Source: Gordionus sp. m RMFG-2023
Taxonomy: Eukaryota; Nematomorpha; Gordioida; Chordodea; Parachordodidae
DNA: 64,000 nt
Assembly: GCF_954871325.1 (NCBI RefSeq)
Contig: NC_088779.1
Location: 26,522,869 to 26,586,868, forward strand
Reading direction: 5' to 3'
Shown: one piece after another, positions 12,904 to 25,212 of the stretch
Layout: the number at the start of each line of letters is the position of its first letter
Numbering within the stretch: position 1 is the first letter of the stretch
Translations under genes and position numbers: made by a program
Notes under the pieces: model-generated
What the model was told of the DNA's origin: nothing
The model's database searches: none
What the model saw: only the letters and a program-made list of their open reading frames with translations

Positions 12904-13749
12904 AAATCTAAAAAAAATTAAAATTACCCTTATAAAAAACCTGTTATTGAAACTAGTAAACAGAAAAAAATTGAAAAAACATTAGGTCGTTTAGGCGCCT
13001 GTGTAAATAAATATATACAGTTCTAATTATGCAATTTTACTATTTATAATAATTATTTCTCCATAAAAAAGATATCTTCTGGCAGGTGTTACAATTTTTC
13101 CGGGTGTCTAATGACCTCTAAGCGATTATTTTTTTTATAATTCTATTATGTATTAGATTTGATGTTTTTTATTAAAAATTAATAAGACTTTATAAATATT
13201 TTAATTATTAGATTAATACATATAAATTATATTTTCATTATGTTAACATTTATAAATGTTATAAAAATGGAACATCAATAATTTTTCATAATGTCTAAAT
13301 ATTAATTAAGCATTAAAAGTTGAAGTTTAATTTTAATATTATTTAAAATAAATATAATAATTTATTAATTTAAAATAAAATTAATCCACTTTAAATTTTG
13401 ATTTGTGTTAGCTGAGCTCTTATCACTAATCAACTTTAATTTATTAAGCCTCTTCCTAAGAAAATTTAAAAGATCCTAACCAATAGACAAAACTTCTGTG
13501 TTATAACTCTTAGTATATTTAATTACAACATTTTTACTCATTTATTTTATATTTATTAGATAATGAAATAAGAAGAGGTATTGTTGGAATAGAACTGGAA
13601 TCAATATTGATGTTGATGATATTTTAGACAGAATAAGAGGAGACAATGAAAGAGTTGGAGTTCAACAAAGTATATTAAAAAGACAGTTTTCCAATTTCAA
13701 ACTATGCTTTAGATAATAAATGAAGATTAATTATAGTTGAGATATAAAC

Positions 13750-14248
13750 AATATTTTGAAATTTTTTCCCAAGCCTGGAGATAGGTAAATCTCTGAAAAC
13801 CATATTGTTGGGAAAATTTTCTCAAGCCCGCCAAAGACCATAATAATTTTGTTAGGTAAGAACTAAAATAAAATATAAAAAATTCATAATTCATTTAAAA
13901 ATAAAATCAGAATATGAAAGTTGCATGGGCTTGGTTTTTTAATCAGGCCTGGCGATTTCTGCAAAAAAAAATTTCAGGCCAATGTCTAGCCCATATTTAA
14001 AATTAAAAAATTTTCAAGCATATATTTTACACAATATGATTTTCATCACAAATTTAAATTTTGATATTTCTAATACATGCTCACGGTATACATTGCAACT
14101 TTTATTTTTCTCCTAAATTTTAATATTTATATAAAATTTATTAATAAGGTATTAGTACCATACACACGAACTAAATAATTACCCTTCAACCCCGTCAACA
14201 AGTATGGTAATAAACGGCAGAATTTTAAAAATGGCAGCTATTAATTAA
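13750..14248. other. Noncoding, with diverged GGCCTGG-type words
   Basis: No gene seen. Words such as AAGCCTGGAG, CAAGCCCGCC and AGGCCTGGCG between 13770 and 13985 suggest a diverged member of the GGCCCGG repeat family described at 4395-4655. I cannot place its ends. Confidence 0.4.
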
Positions 14249-14250
14249 TA

Positions 14251-15145
14251 GGGGAAATGTGCCATAATGGCCATGTGTGAAGACTGGCCACCACCCTTTA
14301 ACTTTTTATCTAAGAGACCATCTCTCAAAATTGGTCAAAATGTGTATATTTATGATATGTACCTTACCTACGTTCATTTATTGAATAGAGCAATTCAATA
14401 AAAAATATTTCAAATAAACTGTTTTTAGTATCTCTTTCTGGAAAAATCACGTTACACATTTTTTTTGTTTGGTGAAAAAATTAATAATTTAGATACTGAT
14501 ATCTTATATAAATATTATCAGGCATTTAGCATTATTCACACAAAAAAATAGACTTTAAAAGCTTTATTTAATAGACATATAAAGGCGCTTAATAATAATA
14601 GAGAGGTGAGGATTGGCTGGCCATGTATTGATTGGCCACAATTCGCTCATTCACATATTCATATTAAAATGAAAAGCTCTTGCAAAACTACATTTGGTGA
14701 AATAAAATGATGAATGAGCTTAAGAATGTTTAGTAAAATGATAATTAAGATATTAATTTATAATATTATCATTAAATAGATGTGGTAATAAATTGAGATT
14801 TTAATAATCATTAAATTAGTGTATAATTAATTTTTTATATAACTAAAAAATGTAGAAACATTAACATAGGTCTTTTACAAGTATTTCATATTTATAATAA
14901 AATTCTTAAATAATATATTATGACCAGTTAACATATAGTATATGGCCAGTCACTGGCCAGAAAAACAACTTTTACATAATCTCATTTAACTCATAAAGTA
15001 TTATACATAGAGCTTTGATTCAATTTTATTTTAAAGATTATTATTTAGGCCACACATTGATATAAAATTTGTTTGGTTAAAAATAAATTTTAATACCTTT
15101 TTTTTCAAAAAAGCAAAAACATGGCCATTCATGGCACATTTCCCC
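14251..15145. mobile_element. TA-flanked inverted-repeat element, 895 bp
   Basis: The ends are inverted repeats of about 25 bp: GGGGAAATGTGCCATAATGG at 14251 and CCATTCATGGCACATTTCCCC ending at 15145. Both sides are flanked by TA (14249-14250 and 15146-15147), as expected for a Tc1/mariner-like target duplication. The interior is AT-rich with many GGCCA words and no coding frame. It is probably a non-autonomous DNA transposon. The superfamily call rests only on TA and end structure. Confidence 0.7.
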
Positions 15146-15147
15146 TA

Positions 15148-16109
15148 TATATAATTAATATTTTAAATTTAATTATATTCAAGTTGGTGCATGCTTAAAA
15201 CATACAACTTTGAAAAGGGAATTTTGTGGTTCGACTCTCATAGAGAGCAAAAAAATAACATTACAATATATAGTCTCCTTAAATTTTAAATACATTAGGA
15301 AGATACGAAAACGATCACGTTTTGATTATGGAGATTATATATATTTGATAGAGAGGGAACTTTTATATAATAAAAATTAATTCTAACTTATTTTGAATAA
15401 AACAATTATCCTATGAAAAAAGCCTTTAACGGAGAGCTTAATTTTGTTTTTTTAATCTTTAGAATAAAATGGGCCTCAAACACGAATTTATATTATGTAA
15501 ATTGTTAAGATTCAACCATGAGCTTAAGCCTATGTGATATCAAAATATTTTGGAAAATATAAGTTTATAAAATTAAATTATAAAGAGTAAATTAATAAAA
15601 AAAATTAAATCTTAACTAGCTACGTATATGATGAGAAAGATTGTCAAGATTCTGATTTTAACGATTTTAACTTTTATAAATATATGTTTTATTATAACTC
15701 GTATCATTCCCGGTCTCCGAAGAAGCAAAATAAAAAAAAAATGTATAAAAGAATAAATATTTTCAATTATCTCTTATTAAAAAATAGTATAAGATTGACT
15801 AGACCGAAGGTTGAGTAAAAGAAAAATTAGAGTTTAGGCCCTCCCTTTCCACTGTCCCCACAAAAAAATTCTAACTGAGATATTGCTGAATTTTTTATCC
15901 ACTTCTAAAATTATTAATTCGAAATTAATACAATTATTGATATTATATGATAAGAATCAGCGTTATTAAACGGCAGGATTTCAAGCAATTTTTGGTAACT
16001 CAATATACCATTTAACAATAGTAGAATCAAATTATCACAAACCTTGGCTCCATATTTAGATACACTTGTAAATAAATATATTTTTGGCTTTATGTTATTA
16101 TACATTATA
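15148..16109. other. Noncoding spacer
   Basis: AT-rich with no supported gene. GTGGTTCGACTCTC near 15226 resembles a tRNA B box, but no full tRNA fold could be made around it. Confidence 0.5.
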
Positions 16110-18722
16110 TATAAATATTTTAAGGGAAATTTGGAGGAATGAACTATAACTGGGGAAAGCTTCTCTTGTACATAGGACCATTGGAATATTTAAGGTATCT
16201 GTTATCTTAGTTAATTTTGTTTTATATTGTCCAAACTAACAAGTTGCTCGTTGATAATAAAAAATAATAATATCGAATTAAATGGGAAGGTTAATTTAAA
16301 GAACTCTTTATGATAATCATTAAAATATTATTATACATTATTACATATCGTTTAGGTATAAATTAAAATGTAAACAAAAACTCAGAAAATATTTATTTTA
16401 ATATGATTTTATTTTTATTTAGTACTCTCAACTTTCTATGAATTTTTTATAAACTCAACAAATATTTACTATAATAAAAATAAATTTATATATTATAGGA
16501 ATTTAATTTTATCGAAAAAAAGAAAATTAATAGGTAAAAACGTAGTTCATAAACCTTATATCATAAGATTAAAATTTTATAAATTGCTAGAAATTTTATT
16601 AAATGATATCTGTAAATTTGTTGAGCTTATAATTTTTTTTTTGTATAATAATTTAATTTAAAAAAATAAATATAAATTATTTTAGTGTTAAAGAGAAAGA
16701 AAGAAAGAGAAAGGAAGGGGGAGAGAAGCAGTATTTCATACTACTTAAAAAGGTTTTTAATATTTGACTTCTAGTATATTTTTAAAGTAGCTATTTTTTT
16801 GTATAGTTTTTATGATCTTATAGTAAATATAATATATAATGTAATTTTATTTTCAAAGATTAATTTTATTTTCAACTTAAAATAATCATTTTAAAAAATA
16901 TATTGAAAATTATATAAACTAAAATATTAAAAAACTGAAAGGGAGGGGGGGGGGGGCTGTAAAAATATTTTATTATAAATATTTTCTGGCATAGAACCCA
17001 AAATGGAAATAAAATTGAATCAGCATATCTTCTTTGTCTAAGGTGTAAATTCTTTTTGGGATCTCCATTGATTGTCCTAGTTTTTTACATAATGTTTTTA
17101 AAAAGAGGATCGCTTCTTCACCGTAGTTCCCTAATGTGGTAAGTAGCAAAGGGTAAAAAAAATATTTGGGAATATTTATAGAGTTTATATAATTGGACAG
17201 TCTCAATGTATACCTATTGTGTGCTCGATTTTGCAAACGCATCTATAAATGTATAATCCACTACCAAAGAAAAGAATTACTTTTCAACTAAGGCATAAGT
17301 GTGATTCCTTTGGTATTTTATTGTCAGATAAATTTAGTCCAACAGATTCTAAGGTATAAAAAATGTTGACTTAGAATAGTGCCTTTTAAATTAGTTTTTT
17401 AATTGCCTGGGGGCAGGAAGTATGTCCTTAGAAAATTAGAAGTGTAAGTAGTGATATTCTTCACTCAGTGTTGAAAGGGTACCTGAGTGCGGGGTGATAT
17501 TATTGTAGTTATGGCGGAGCCCTAATGATATCCTGATTGCTTCTGGAGAGAGATATATATATATCTAAAATTCGTATAATGGTTATTTATAAAAAGAAAA
17601 TTGGTAAGTTCCTCTTAATGTCGGTTGGAAAGAATAAAATCGACAGAACCTTTAAAATTAGTAGTAAATCATCTTTTTGAAAGCTTGATGGACGAAGAAT
17701 ATTGGGTAATATATTATTGTCCCATGTGGTAAAAACTGTTGGAGATTTAGATTTGATAGTAGTGTTAATTGGTTTATTACTCAACGGAAGGGGGACGCGA
17801 AGAAATGAAAGCTGCTAATTGGTAAAAGAAAATGAGGATGTTAAACGGAAAATAAACATTTTAATTATTTCCGGGAATTTGATAAATTTTCCTAGGAACT
17901 TTTGGTATATTTTCATTAAATATGATATGTTTATATGCTCAAGGGATAAAAATATTATTATATTTGACTAATATAATTAATATAAATAGATTAAAATTAT
18001 TTGGGAAAAGCAATAAATAAGATTTTTAAATGCAACAATTTTATAATCCATCTTTAAAATTTATATATAACTTGAAAAATATAGAAAAGAAGGAATAATA
18101 TTACCATTCTATTTTTTGAAAATATTTTAAAAATTTGGAGAATAAAATATTTTAATAAACTTTTTAGGCATTGCAAGATGGTATGACGGTAGACAAAATA
18201 TATGATTTGGGGAAAAATGAACACCATAGTCTATTTACAAACCATAATATCCAAATTTTATATATATAATATTAATCCTATTTTTTTAGTGTAGTTTTAT
18301 ATTTCATAGTTAAATACAGCACTTGTGTTGCTTGTGACCATAAACTTTCTTAACTGGAGGGCTGAGCGGAGGTATTTATTTTCTAAAATCAGCGTAGTTA
18401 TAAATCTAAATATAAGTTTGTTGTATTATAATTTAATAGTAGGGTTGTGCCGATATTAAATATAGGATAGGTGTCTATATTTATAATTTTTAAAAAATAT
18501 CAAAAATGGTCCAATATTTTTTAAGAAACCAATCCGATGTTTATTATAATTTTTGGTTATTTTATGATTTAATATATAATTATATAATATAATTTATTTT
18601 ATACATAATTTCTTTATAATATAGCGCATGATGAACTACATAATTGGAAGTAATTTAAATTTATATTGGTATGCAAGCTTAAAAAGAATGGATGGCCTGA
18701 GAATGCACTAAGTGCACTCTAA
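16110..18722 (-). mobile_element. LINE 3' half, longest copy of this family
   Basis: Contains the 3'-end block (16110-16690), a short AAAGAGAAAGAAAG tract where the other copies have long microsatellites, then (16720-18722) the sequence shared with 7930-9390. On the minus strand, 17242-16973 encodes the C-terminal domain remains: LLLTTLGNYGEEAILFLKTL then KKLGQS and HFGFYARKYL. These align by eye with TTTLTSLGSQDLSLIKKIG at 31.4 kb and IVISTNGNFSQSTYSFLKIL at 24.25 kb. A run of 13 G at about 16943 follows the domain. The copy is truncated and dead. Confidence 0.65.
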
Positions 18723-19857
18723 TTATTTGGTTAGCGGTAATATTTAGTTCCTCATTAATTCTTTTATCAATTTTACCAGTCAATAAAAAATATATGAACC
18801 AAAAACTAACTATGATATCACGTCTTAAAGGTAAAGTTAGCCAAACATCTGAAAACATTTTCTTGGGAATTTATGTCAATAATTGCGTATAATCCGTTTA
18901 GTAGATAGTTTAAAGAAAAAAATCTTAGGCAAATTAAAAAAAATAGCCAAAAATTGGCATTATGCTAGAAAACAAATTATATGATTAGTACTTACTAGTT
19001 CATCGATCGGTTTTTTTCAGAACAAAACCCAGTTATAAGTGCAATAAAAATTACGGCACGTATTGGGTGGAATCTTAAATATCGCATTTTAAATTACAAT
19101 GATTCCAAATTATTTTCGCCTGAATACATTAAGGTTTCTCTTTCCCCGATTCAAAATTGAATCTTATGATTTAATGATCTTCATAGATGCTATTTTTTTT
19201 TCAGTTTGTTTAATAAATATAAAAGTAATTTAAATCTCATTAAATTATGAATCGAGATATATTTTCAAAAATTTGAAATAAATCTTATATTAAGATTCAG
19301 TTCTAAGCGTGAAGTTTGCCAACCTTTTGAAAGTAATAATTCTAAAGCTTAGGGCTAATATATAATGATTAAAGAGAATACATTTTAGTTTAATCTTCTA
19401 TCCGCTTAATAAAAAGTATAAATAAGAAAGGGTATTAACAAAATACGAAAATTATTAAAATTGATACCAAGATTCAAGATAGAACAAAAAAATTAAATAA
19501 ACGAAATATCTAAAATCGATTATTATCATTATCTAAAATTCTATCATCTTTTAAAATATGAGAATTCAATGTGTTTGTAGCTTCGATACCTTTATATTTA
19601 ATAGAGGCATAAAGGAAGTCAAATAGACTGGTGATATATCTGTGCTTGACATTTGTTGAAATAGGAATAAATATATTAATGTTTCTTCAATAGAAAATTG
19701 ACAAAGTATATATTTTTCAAAAAGCGAATATGACAAACTAGATAAGTTTTTTTGCAAATAATTTAAAATTTATCTAAAAAAAGTAAAATTTGTTGTTTTT
19801 TTAAATTTTAAGCAATTTTATATATCAATTTAGTAAATTAAAAAATATCAGGATTTA
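18723..19857. other. Noncoding spacer
   Basis: AT-rich. A 63-residue minus frame at 19566-19757 has no recognisable domain and no splice support. Nothing else was seen. Confidence 0.5.
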
Positions 19858-20021
19858 TTAAATGTAACTAGCGCACTTTTTCAAACATTCTTCCTTACTC
19901 CGAAAATTGTTGAGGTTCTTTGCACATGCGCCAAAAATAAATTTGTGACAATCCTTAGTTTTCGAGTTGTAGAACCAGTTATTTAAGAACCAACCACAAC
20001 CAGGTGGGTTATTACAATTAT
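19858..20021 (-). CDS. Kunitz (BPTI-type) domain, terminal exon
   Basis: Reading down from an intron acceptor (ATATCAAG, exon starting at 20021, phase 1), 54 residues are open to a TAA at 19858. The frame begins DNCNNPPGCGWF and continues with NNWFYNSKTKDC, HKFIFGAC and ECLKKC. Six cysteines are spaced 5, 15, 7, 12 and 3. The last four gaps match the Kunitz pattern exactly, with the FxFGAC and NNF motifs in place. The first gap is 5 rather than 8. The residue after the second cysteine, the usual protease-contact P1 site, is Gly, so trypsin-type inhibition is unlikely. Kunitz proteins are usually secreted inhibitors or channel-blocking peptides. A signal-peptide exon upstream (higher coordinates) was not found. 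This is a partial gene, and the function is inferred from the fold only. Confidence 0.85.
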
Positions 20022-21260
20022 CTTGATATTGTTTAAGTTAAAAAAGGGTGGGGATTATATAGTGTAATAAAATTAATAAAATTTATTAAAATTTTAAACT
20101 AAGGAATTTATAAGAAAATTCTTATAAATATACAATTTTATCATACAAAAATTAGAAAAGTAGAATCTATAAATGAAGATACAATGTGTTTAAAATGTCA
20201 TTTTAATCTAATAAAAATTTGTTTTTAATTAATAAGCGGAGTTGTAAAAATTAAATTGATAGCTCAATGTATCTTTTTTAAAAAATAAAGAATGATTCAT
20301 TTTTTTTACTTATAATCGTTATCAATATATCGCCGAGATATATTAATCCTTGTTGAATTTTCAATAATATTTTATTATATAGAAAATAATTCGTTCATAT
20401 AAAATAAAATAAAAAATCTTTGGTAGATTTTGAAAACTTTAATTAAATTAATAAAAACCTTTTATTTACCAAAAAAATAAGCTTCTGATAACACTAAAAA
20501 TTTGGTATATAAGATTTTTATTAAATTGAAACTTTTCAGAAGAAAAATTCTAAGTTACAAACGCAGTTAAACTAAAAATAGCAATTTTCTATTGCTTTAA
20601 GATTGTCAAATTTTGAGAAAAGATTTGTTTTTTCTTTCTAGAAAATATATTGAAACTCATATATATATAATTAAATTATATGACAATTTTCCTTATTTCT
20701 TGTTTACCTAAAGTTATCATAATGGCTAAACAATTTATCAAAAATGAACTTGATTTTTATATTGATATTTTTTATATCATCTATTGAATATTAGTACAAT
20801 TATGAAACACGGGGTTGCGGAAAAATGATTAAAATTTTAGTTTTCAAACGTAGCCCTATGAATAGGCGCTCAACTTTCTCTGGGTATGGGCCAATCCTGT
20901 CAAGGGTTAGTCTACTTATTTACAACATTTAGAAAGTTAAATATCAATTTTAGAAAGAACTTCCTATCGGTTCACATTATCTTCTTTTTTTTTAAATATT
21001 TAGCTGTAGCAATCTTTCAAACTTTGTTTCGACCTCTAAACCTATATTATACATCCAAAAATATTATCTTCTTTCGCATTCTTTATTATCAGTGTTATAT
21101 AATACAATTCAAGTTTGGCATAATTTTAAAAAAAATTTACAAAATTTTGATATTTATTTTTATATATGGAATTTATTATTTGTGATTTAAATCTTAAACC
21201 ATCATCATTTTATGGATTGATAGATAACTTCTCGTGCAAGCAATAAATATAATTAATTAT
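20022..21260. other. AT-rich, probably intron or upstream region of the Kunitz gene
   Basis: No second Kunitz domain or signal peptide was recognised. A 99-residue plus frame at 20886-21185 is hydrophobic and AT-driven, and I do not consider it a gene. Confidence 0.45.
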
Positions 21261-21262
21261 TA

Positions 21263-21477
21263 CCAACAGCTCGTTTTGAGGCGATTTTTAAAAATGGCTA
21301 ACTCAATATTTTAGCCAGAAAAATAATACCTAGGCCTCAAGATTTCGATAATATATGTCAAGACCTTTGCTCCTTCAATAAGCAAAATCTTCAGGCTTGT
21401 GTAATATTTTTGTGGATGAAGTATTGAGTTTGCCGTTTTTAAAAATCTGCTCAAAACGAGTCGTTTAACAACACTAC
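21263..21477. mobile_element. hAT-type MITE, copy 1 (GAGCCGATTTTTAAAAA family)
   Basis: A degraded copy of the palindromic element seen intact at 25213-25432. It has the inverted ends (CTCGTTTTGAGGCGATTTTT at left, AAAATCTGCTCAAAACGAG at right), the internal ACTCAATATTTTAGCC and its inverted partner, and ends in TTTAACAACACTA. Confidence 0.75.
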
Positions 21478-21581
21478 TAATTATATACTATATAAATGCA
21501 AATATAAAGCAAAAAAATAATAATAAAATGGATAAAAATACAATGATTTTTTTTTTAATAAAAAAATATTATGGGATATAC

Positions 21582-21657
21582 TTGAAAGACGTTTAACTAA
21601 ATTCTTCCATTCCCAAATGATGTTGGCATTTAATGGAGAAGCGGATAAAAAATTAAT
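21582..21657 (-). CDS. Possible upstream exon of the Kunitz gene
   Basis: On minus, an acceptor-like TTCTAGTTTTGCAG precedes 25 codons beginning INFLSASPLNANIIWEW, then a GTATAT donor in phase 1. That phase matches the acceptor of the Kunitz exon at 20021. The peptide resembles no family I can name. The only support is splice-site quality, compatible phase and less AT-biased codons. It could equally be chance. Confidence 0.22.
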
Positions 21658-21917
21658 CTGCAAAACTAGAAACAAGGTTATACTTTTCTTTAAAAATTAT
21701 GATTTGTTTTACTTAAAAAAATTTCTACTATGTCAAGATATTTCATCTGGTCTTTCGTTTAAAGATGCATATAATGAATTCGTTGATTTCAAATGAAAGT
21801 AAATATATATATAAAATCGAATCAAGAACTATAAAAAGAAAAGCATCTTCTAAAACGCAAAAATATTTTAGTATTCATCGCTTCTAATTTATTTTAAATA
21901 TTTTTTTTATTACAAAT

Positions 21918-22110
21918 AGTATAATCAGCCCGATTAAGGTTTTAGCCAAATAATATTAAGTAAGCTTAGAGATTTGAAAATAGAGGTCCAAGCCTTTTTG
22001 CCATCTATAGCAAAATCTTTAGGTTTAAATAATATCATTTTTGCTAAAATCTTATTCGGGCCGTTTATAAAAATAGACAAATCGGGTCTTTTAACAAACA
22101 ACACTACATT
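21918..22110. mobile_element. hAT-type MITE, copy 2 (diverged)
   Basis: Shares the internal words of the 25213-25432 element (TTTTAGCCAAATAATATTAAG, AAAATCTTTAGG) and the right end TTTAACAAACAACACTACA. The left end is degraded. Confidence 0.6.
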
Positions 22111-22973
22111 CTAGCTATAAAAAAAACAATAAAACTTAAATTTTAGTTATACCCCTGCTGTATTTCTTTACATTGACTTTATGACCACTGTATTCTAAAA
22201 TAGCATCTAATTATTATAAATTAATAATATTGATCTTTTTTTTATGTAATATACTTATATATTCGAGATTTTTTACCAATAACAACTTAATATAATTTTA
22301 TTTTTCAAAAAAACGTTTTTTGCCGATTTAACTCGACTAATAAAAAATGGTTAAATGAAAAATGAAATGAGATTATCTTATAATTTACTTAAAAACTCCG
22401 TTTATATTTGTGTTTAAAACTAAAGTATATTTATTTGGATATTAAACAGAAACATTAAACACTAAAAATATCTAAGTAGCCCTAAACTGATGTCTAATAA
22501 GCTTTGCATATCAATCAACCAATCAACTAATTAATCAATTTATTAATTTTCTGCAGTTTGTGTCCAAAAATTTAAGGAAATGTAATGAAAAAGTTTTGAA
22601 AATTTCGCAAATATGTATGGCCATATTTATATTTTATAAAAGTTTTATGTCTAGTTTTCAAATTAAATTTTTTATTGGTTTGTATGCCAACCAAGACCTT
22701 TGCATGTTTGTAATAGATTAACAAAAACTCCTTATTTTTATAAATATGGTCATAATTGCTTAATTTTTTTAAATAATTTCATTTGAAATCCTTTAACTAA
22801 CGTGATGAAAAAATAAATCAAAAATTCTATTAATCATGATAATGATAACTTTTCTAACAACTTTTAGAAAGGAAATGATCCCATTATAAAACACCTCCTC
22901 AAAGGTTTCAGCAATTTGCTATTAAATTTATATTTCATATGTATTTAATGATTTCAATATGTAAATAAGAATT
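22111..22973. other. Noncoding spacer
   Basis: AT-rich, no supported gene or clear repeat boundary. Confidence 0.5.
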
Positions 22974-24099
22974 ATCCTCAGATTACACATTAAACTAAAC
23001 ATTTCCCTTTAGATACTGCCTTACCAAAAATATCTCACTGTTGACCGCGTCAAACATATTAGATAATTTTGACTCCTTCCACATGACAGATTACCTAGAA
23101 TTATGACCTCCAAACCAAGATATTCAAAAGAATTGATGAAAACGACTCAATGTTCTCACAAGTTAACCGAAACTGATAGCAATGTCAACGAATGCTTTTT
23201 GCTGCTCTTTAATAACGTTAACAATACTAACCTTACATAATTGCCCTCATAGCAGCTTTAATTAATCTTATTATTATCTCCAATGAGGAAATCATTCATT
23301 CCATCAATTCCTACAATAAATTTTCATGCTACTGGGCTTGATGGTTTTATGCCAACTAATTTGCAATCTCTTTTAAAAATAATATTTCTCAAAATTTTAA
23401 CCCATGTTTGAAAAAATCTATTAAATAAGGAGCTTCCTGTCCTACACCTCCATCAAACTTATTTTAGATCTAATCTCATCATCATCGCCTTATCTATCTA
23501 AAATTCGTGAAGAAATTCTCATTCTTTCTTTTAATCAAAATTCTACCACTTGCTATGGTATCAATATACCACTCCTATTCCAGCCTCGCAAAATCGAATA
23601 TCCCTTCGGACCCTCTTTTTTTTCTTAAGCATATTTGGCCTTGCCCAAGATCCTAAATCCAAATTTTATTTGGAAACCTAACATTTAGTATCTTGCTGAT
23701 TACATTATTTGTGGCCCTTACCTATACTATAGTTGGGGGCTTTAAATTATATTAAGACTAATTCAAAACATGGCCTCATTTTTAACCTAACTAGGAAGGA
23801 TATCTGTTTTCTAGATAACAATAAAGTAGCTTTATCTGAGTCTGATTATAAAACATGAACTTTGGCACGAATGGATTATTCACAAAGATAATTAATGTTT
23901 TATATCGAATCTTCTAAAAATAATTGTTAATAAAAAATTAATCAAACCTCTACGGTAATAATATTATTTCTTCATTTCGCATTTGTTTCAAATAAAATTT
24001 AATTTTGAGGATGCTTATATACAGCGAGGAAACCTGAGTTATAATGAAAGTCACTTGGGATTCAGTAATGCAACTACCATTAACACCTAAACATTGTTT
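22974..24099 (+). repeat. Duplicated block, copy B left part
   Basis: Collinear with 10338-11469, in the same orientation and at high identity by eye. It is separated from its right part (31632-33850) by about 7.5 kb that copy A lacks. Confidence 0.85.
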
Positions 24100-24400
24100 A
24101 TCCCTAATTTGGGACGCTACCTGTGTCTCTTCCTTTCCCTCATCAATTAATTCAAATCCTCTTACTAATGGCGAAAATAAAAAAACCAATAAATACTCAA
24201 TATTAAATAATTTTATTTTTCAACCCATAGTCATCTCAACTAATGGTAATTTCTCCCAATCAACATATTCATTTTTAAAAATTTTAGCACGTAAAATTTT
24301 TAACATAACAAACGAAAAACGCGAGTCAATCTTCCTAAAACAAAAAATACAATTAGAAATTTTTAAACATAATTATACATGTTTTTTAGGGATTCCATGT
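22974..24400 (+). mobile_element. Decayed LINE, RT region and intact-looking C-terminal domain
   Basis: The RT remains are as in copy A (GLDGFMPTNLQSL near 23340-23375). From 24044 an open frame of over 110 codons continues through the C-terminal domain: SLIWDATCVSSF, KKTNKYSIL, then STNGNFSQSTYSFLKIL and FLKQKIQLEI, ending near FLGIP at about 24400. In related invertebrate RT proteins this domain starts with an RPDG...LxWDxTC motif and ends near ILG. The PD...D spacing suggests a restriction-like nuclease fold, which is inference. The frame then runs directly into a short-unit repeat array. The RT part carries several stops, so the element is inactive. Confidence 0.65.
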
Positions 24401-24404
24401 CAAT

Positions 24405-24845
24405 TCAGCGAAACTTTTATCGCGAAACACTTTTTCGCGAAACTTTTATCGCGAATGTCGTTTATCGCGAATGGATTTTATAGCGAAACTTTTATCGCGA
24501 ATCCATAATAGCGAATACTATTCCGCGAATGCAATATCGCGAAACAAATATCGTGAATTTTTTATAGCGAAACCTTTATAGCGAATACATTACCGCGAAT
24601 ACAATATCGCGAAACAAATATCGCGAATTTTTTATAGCGAAACCTTTATCGCGAAACCATTAATGCGAATACATTACAGCAAAACTTTTATCGCGAATCA
24701 ATAATCGCGAAAATTTTATAGCGAAATCTTTATCGCGAAACCTTTAAAGCGAATACATTACCGCGAAACTTTAATCGCGAATCAATAATCGCGAAAATTT
24801 TATAGCGAAGTTATTATCGCGAAACATATATCGCGATAGAGAATT
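24405..24845 (+). repeat. CGCGA-rich tandem array, left
   Basis: More than 20 irregular units built from GCGAAAC, TTTATCGCGAA and TATAGCGAA words, in DNA that otherwise has few CpG. It starts GTCAATTCAGCGAAAC directly after the LINE C-terminal frame. The array at 30085-30650 is the same sequence type in inverted orientation: 24406-24500 and the reverse complement of 30550-30645 share CACTTTTTCGCGAAACTTTT and ATCGCGAATGTCGTTTATCG. Confidence 0.9.
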
Positions 24846-25212
24846 TAATATCGCGATATGCTAATAATGACTAATTTATTTTGAATCACTTTTTTATAAT
24901 TAAATTATTTGAATAATATTTTTTTAAAATAGATTGAAGATTGATTCACAATGATAGTTTGTAATTTTCTTTTAACCTTAAAAAATTTATATAATGAATA
25001 ATAAACTTAGATCTGGTTTATGAAATTTGTTATTGAAATACACTTTTTCGCTATCCTATCCTTTTCTTCGAAGTTCTTATTTTATAATAATCACGCACAA
25101 GGAACTCAGCTTTATCAATATATTAATCATTGAGTTTATTAGTTAAATCTTGATATTTACTGGCGAAATTGATATCTGGGTAGCATTCCTATTTAATGTC
25201 TGATGACCTAAT

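Larger units (their letters stand above)
10338..13748. repeat. Duplicated block, copy A (3.4 kb)
   Basis: Aligns in direct orientation with 22974-24099 plus 31632-33850 at high identity by eye: long identical words such as AAGATATTCAAAAGAATTGA, CTCCATGCCTTTGGC/CTCTGGC and CCTCTTCCTAAGAAAATTTA. The junction near 11469-11472 joins the two halves directly, so this copy lacks the 7.5 kb that separates them in copy B. The left half is LINE remains on plus. The proximal part of the right half is LINE remains on minus. The outer part of the right half (about 11900-13748) I could not assign. Confidence 0.85.

Noticed and set aside
15180-15245. tRNA gene or tRNA-derived SINE suggested by GGTTCGACTC
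   Set aside because: The T stem and acceptor stem do not pair and no proper A box is placed correctly.
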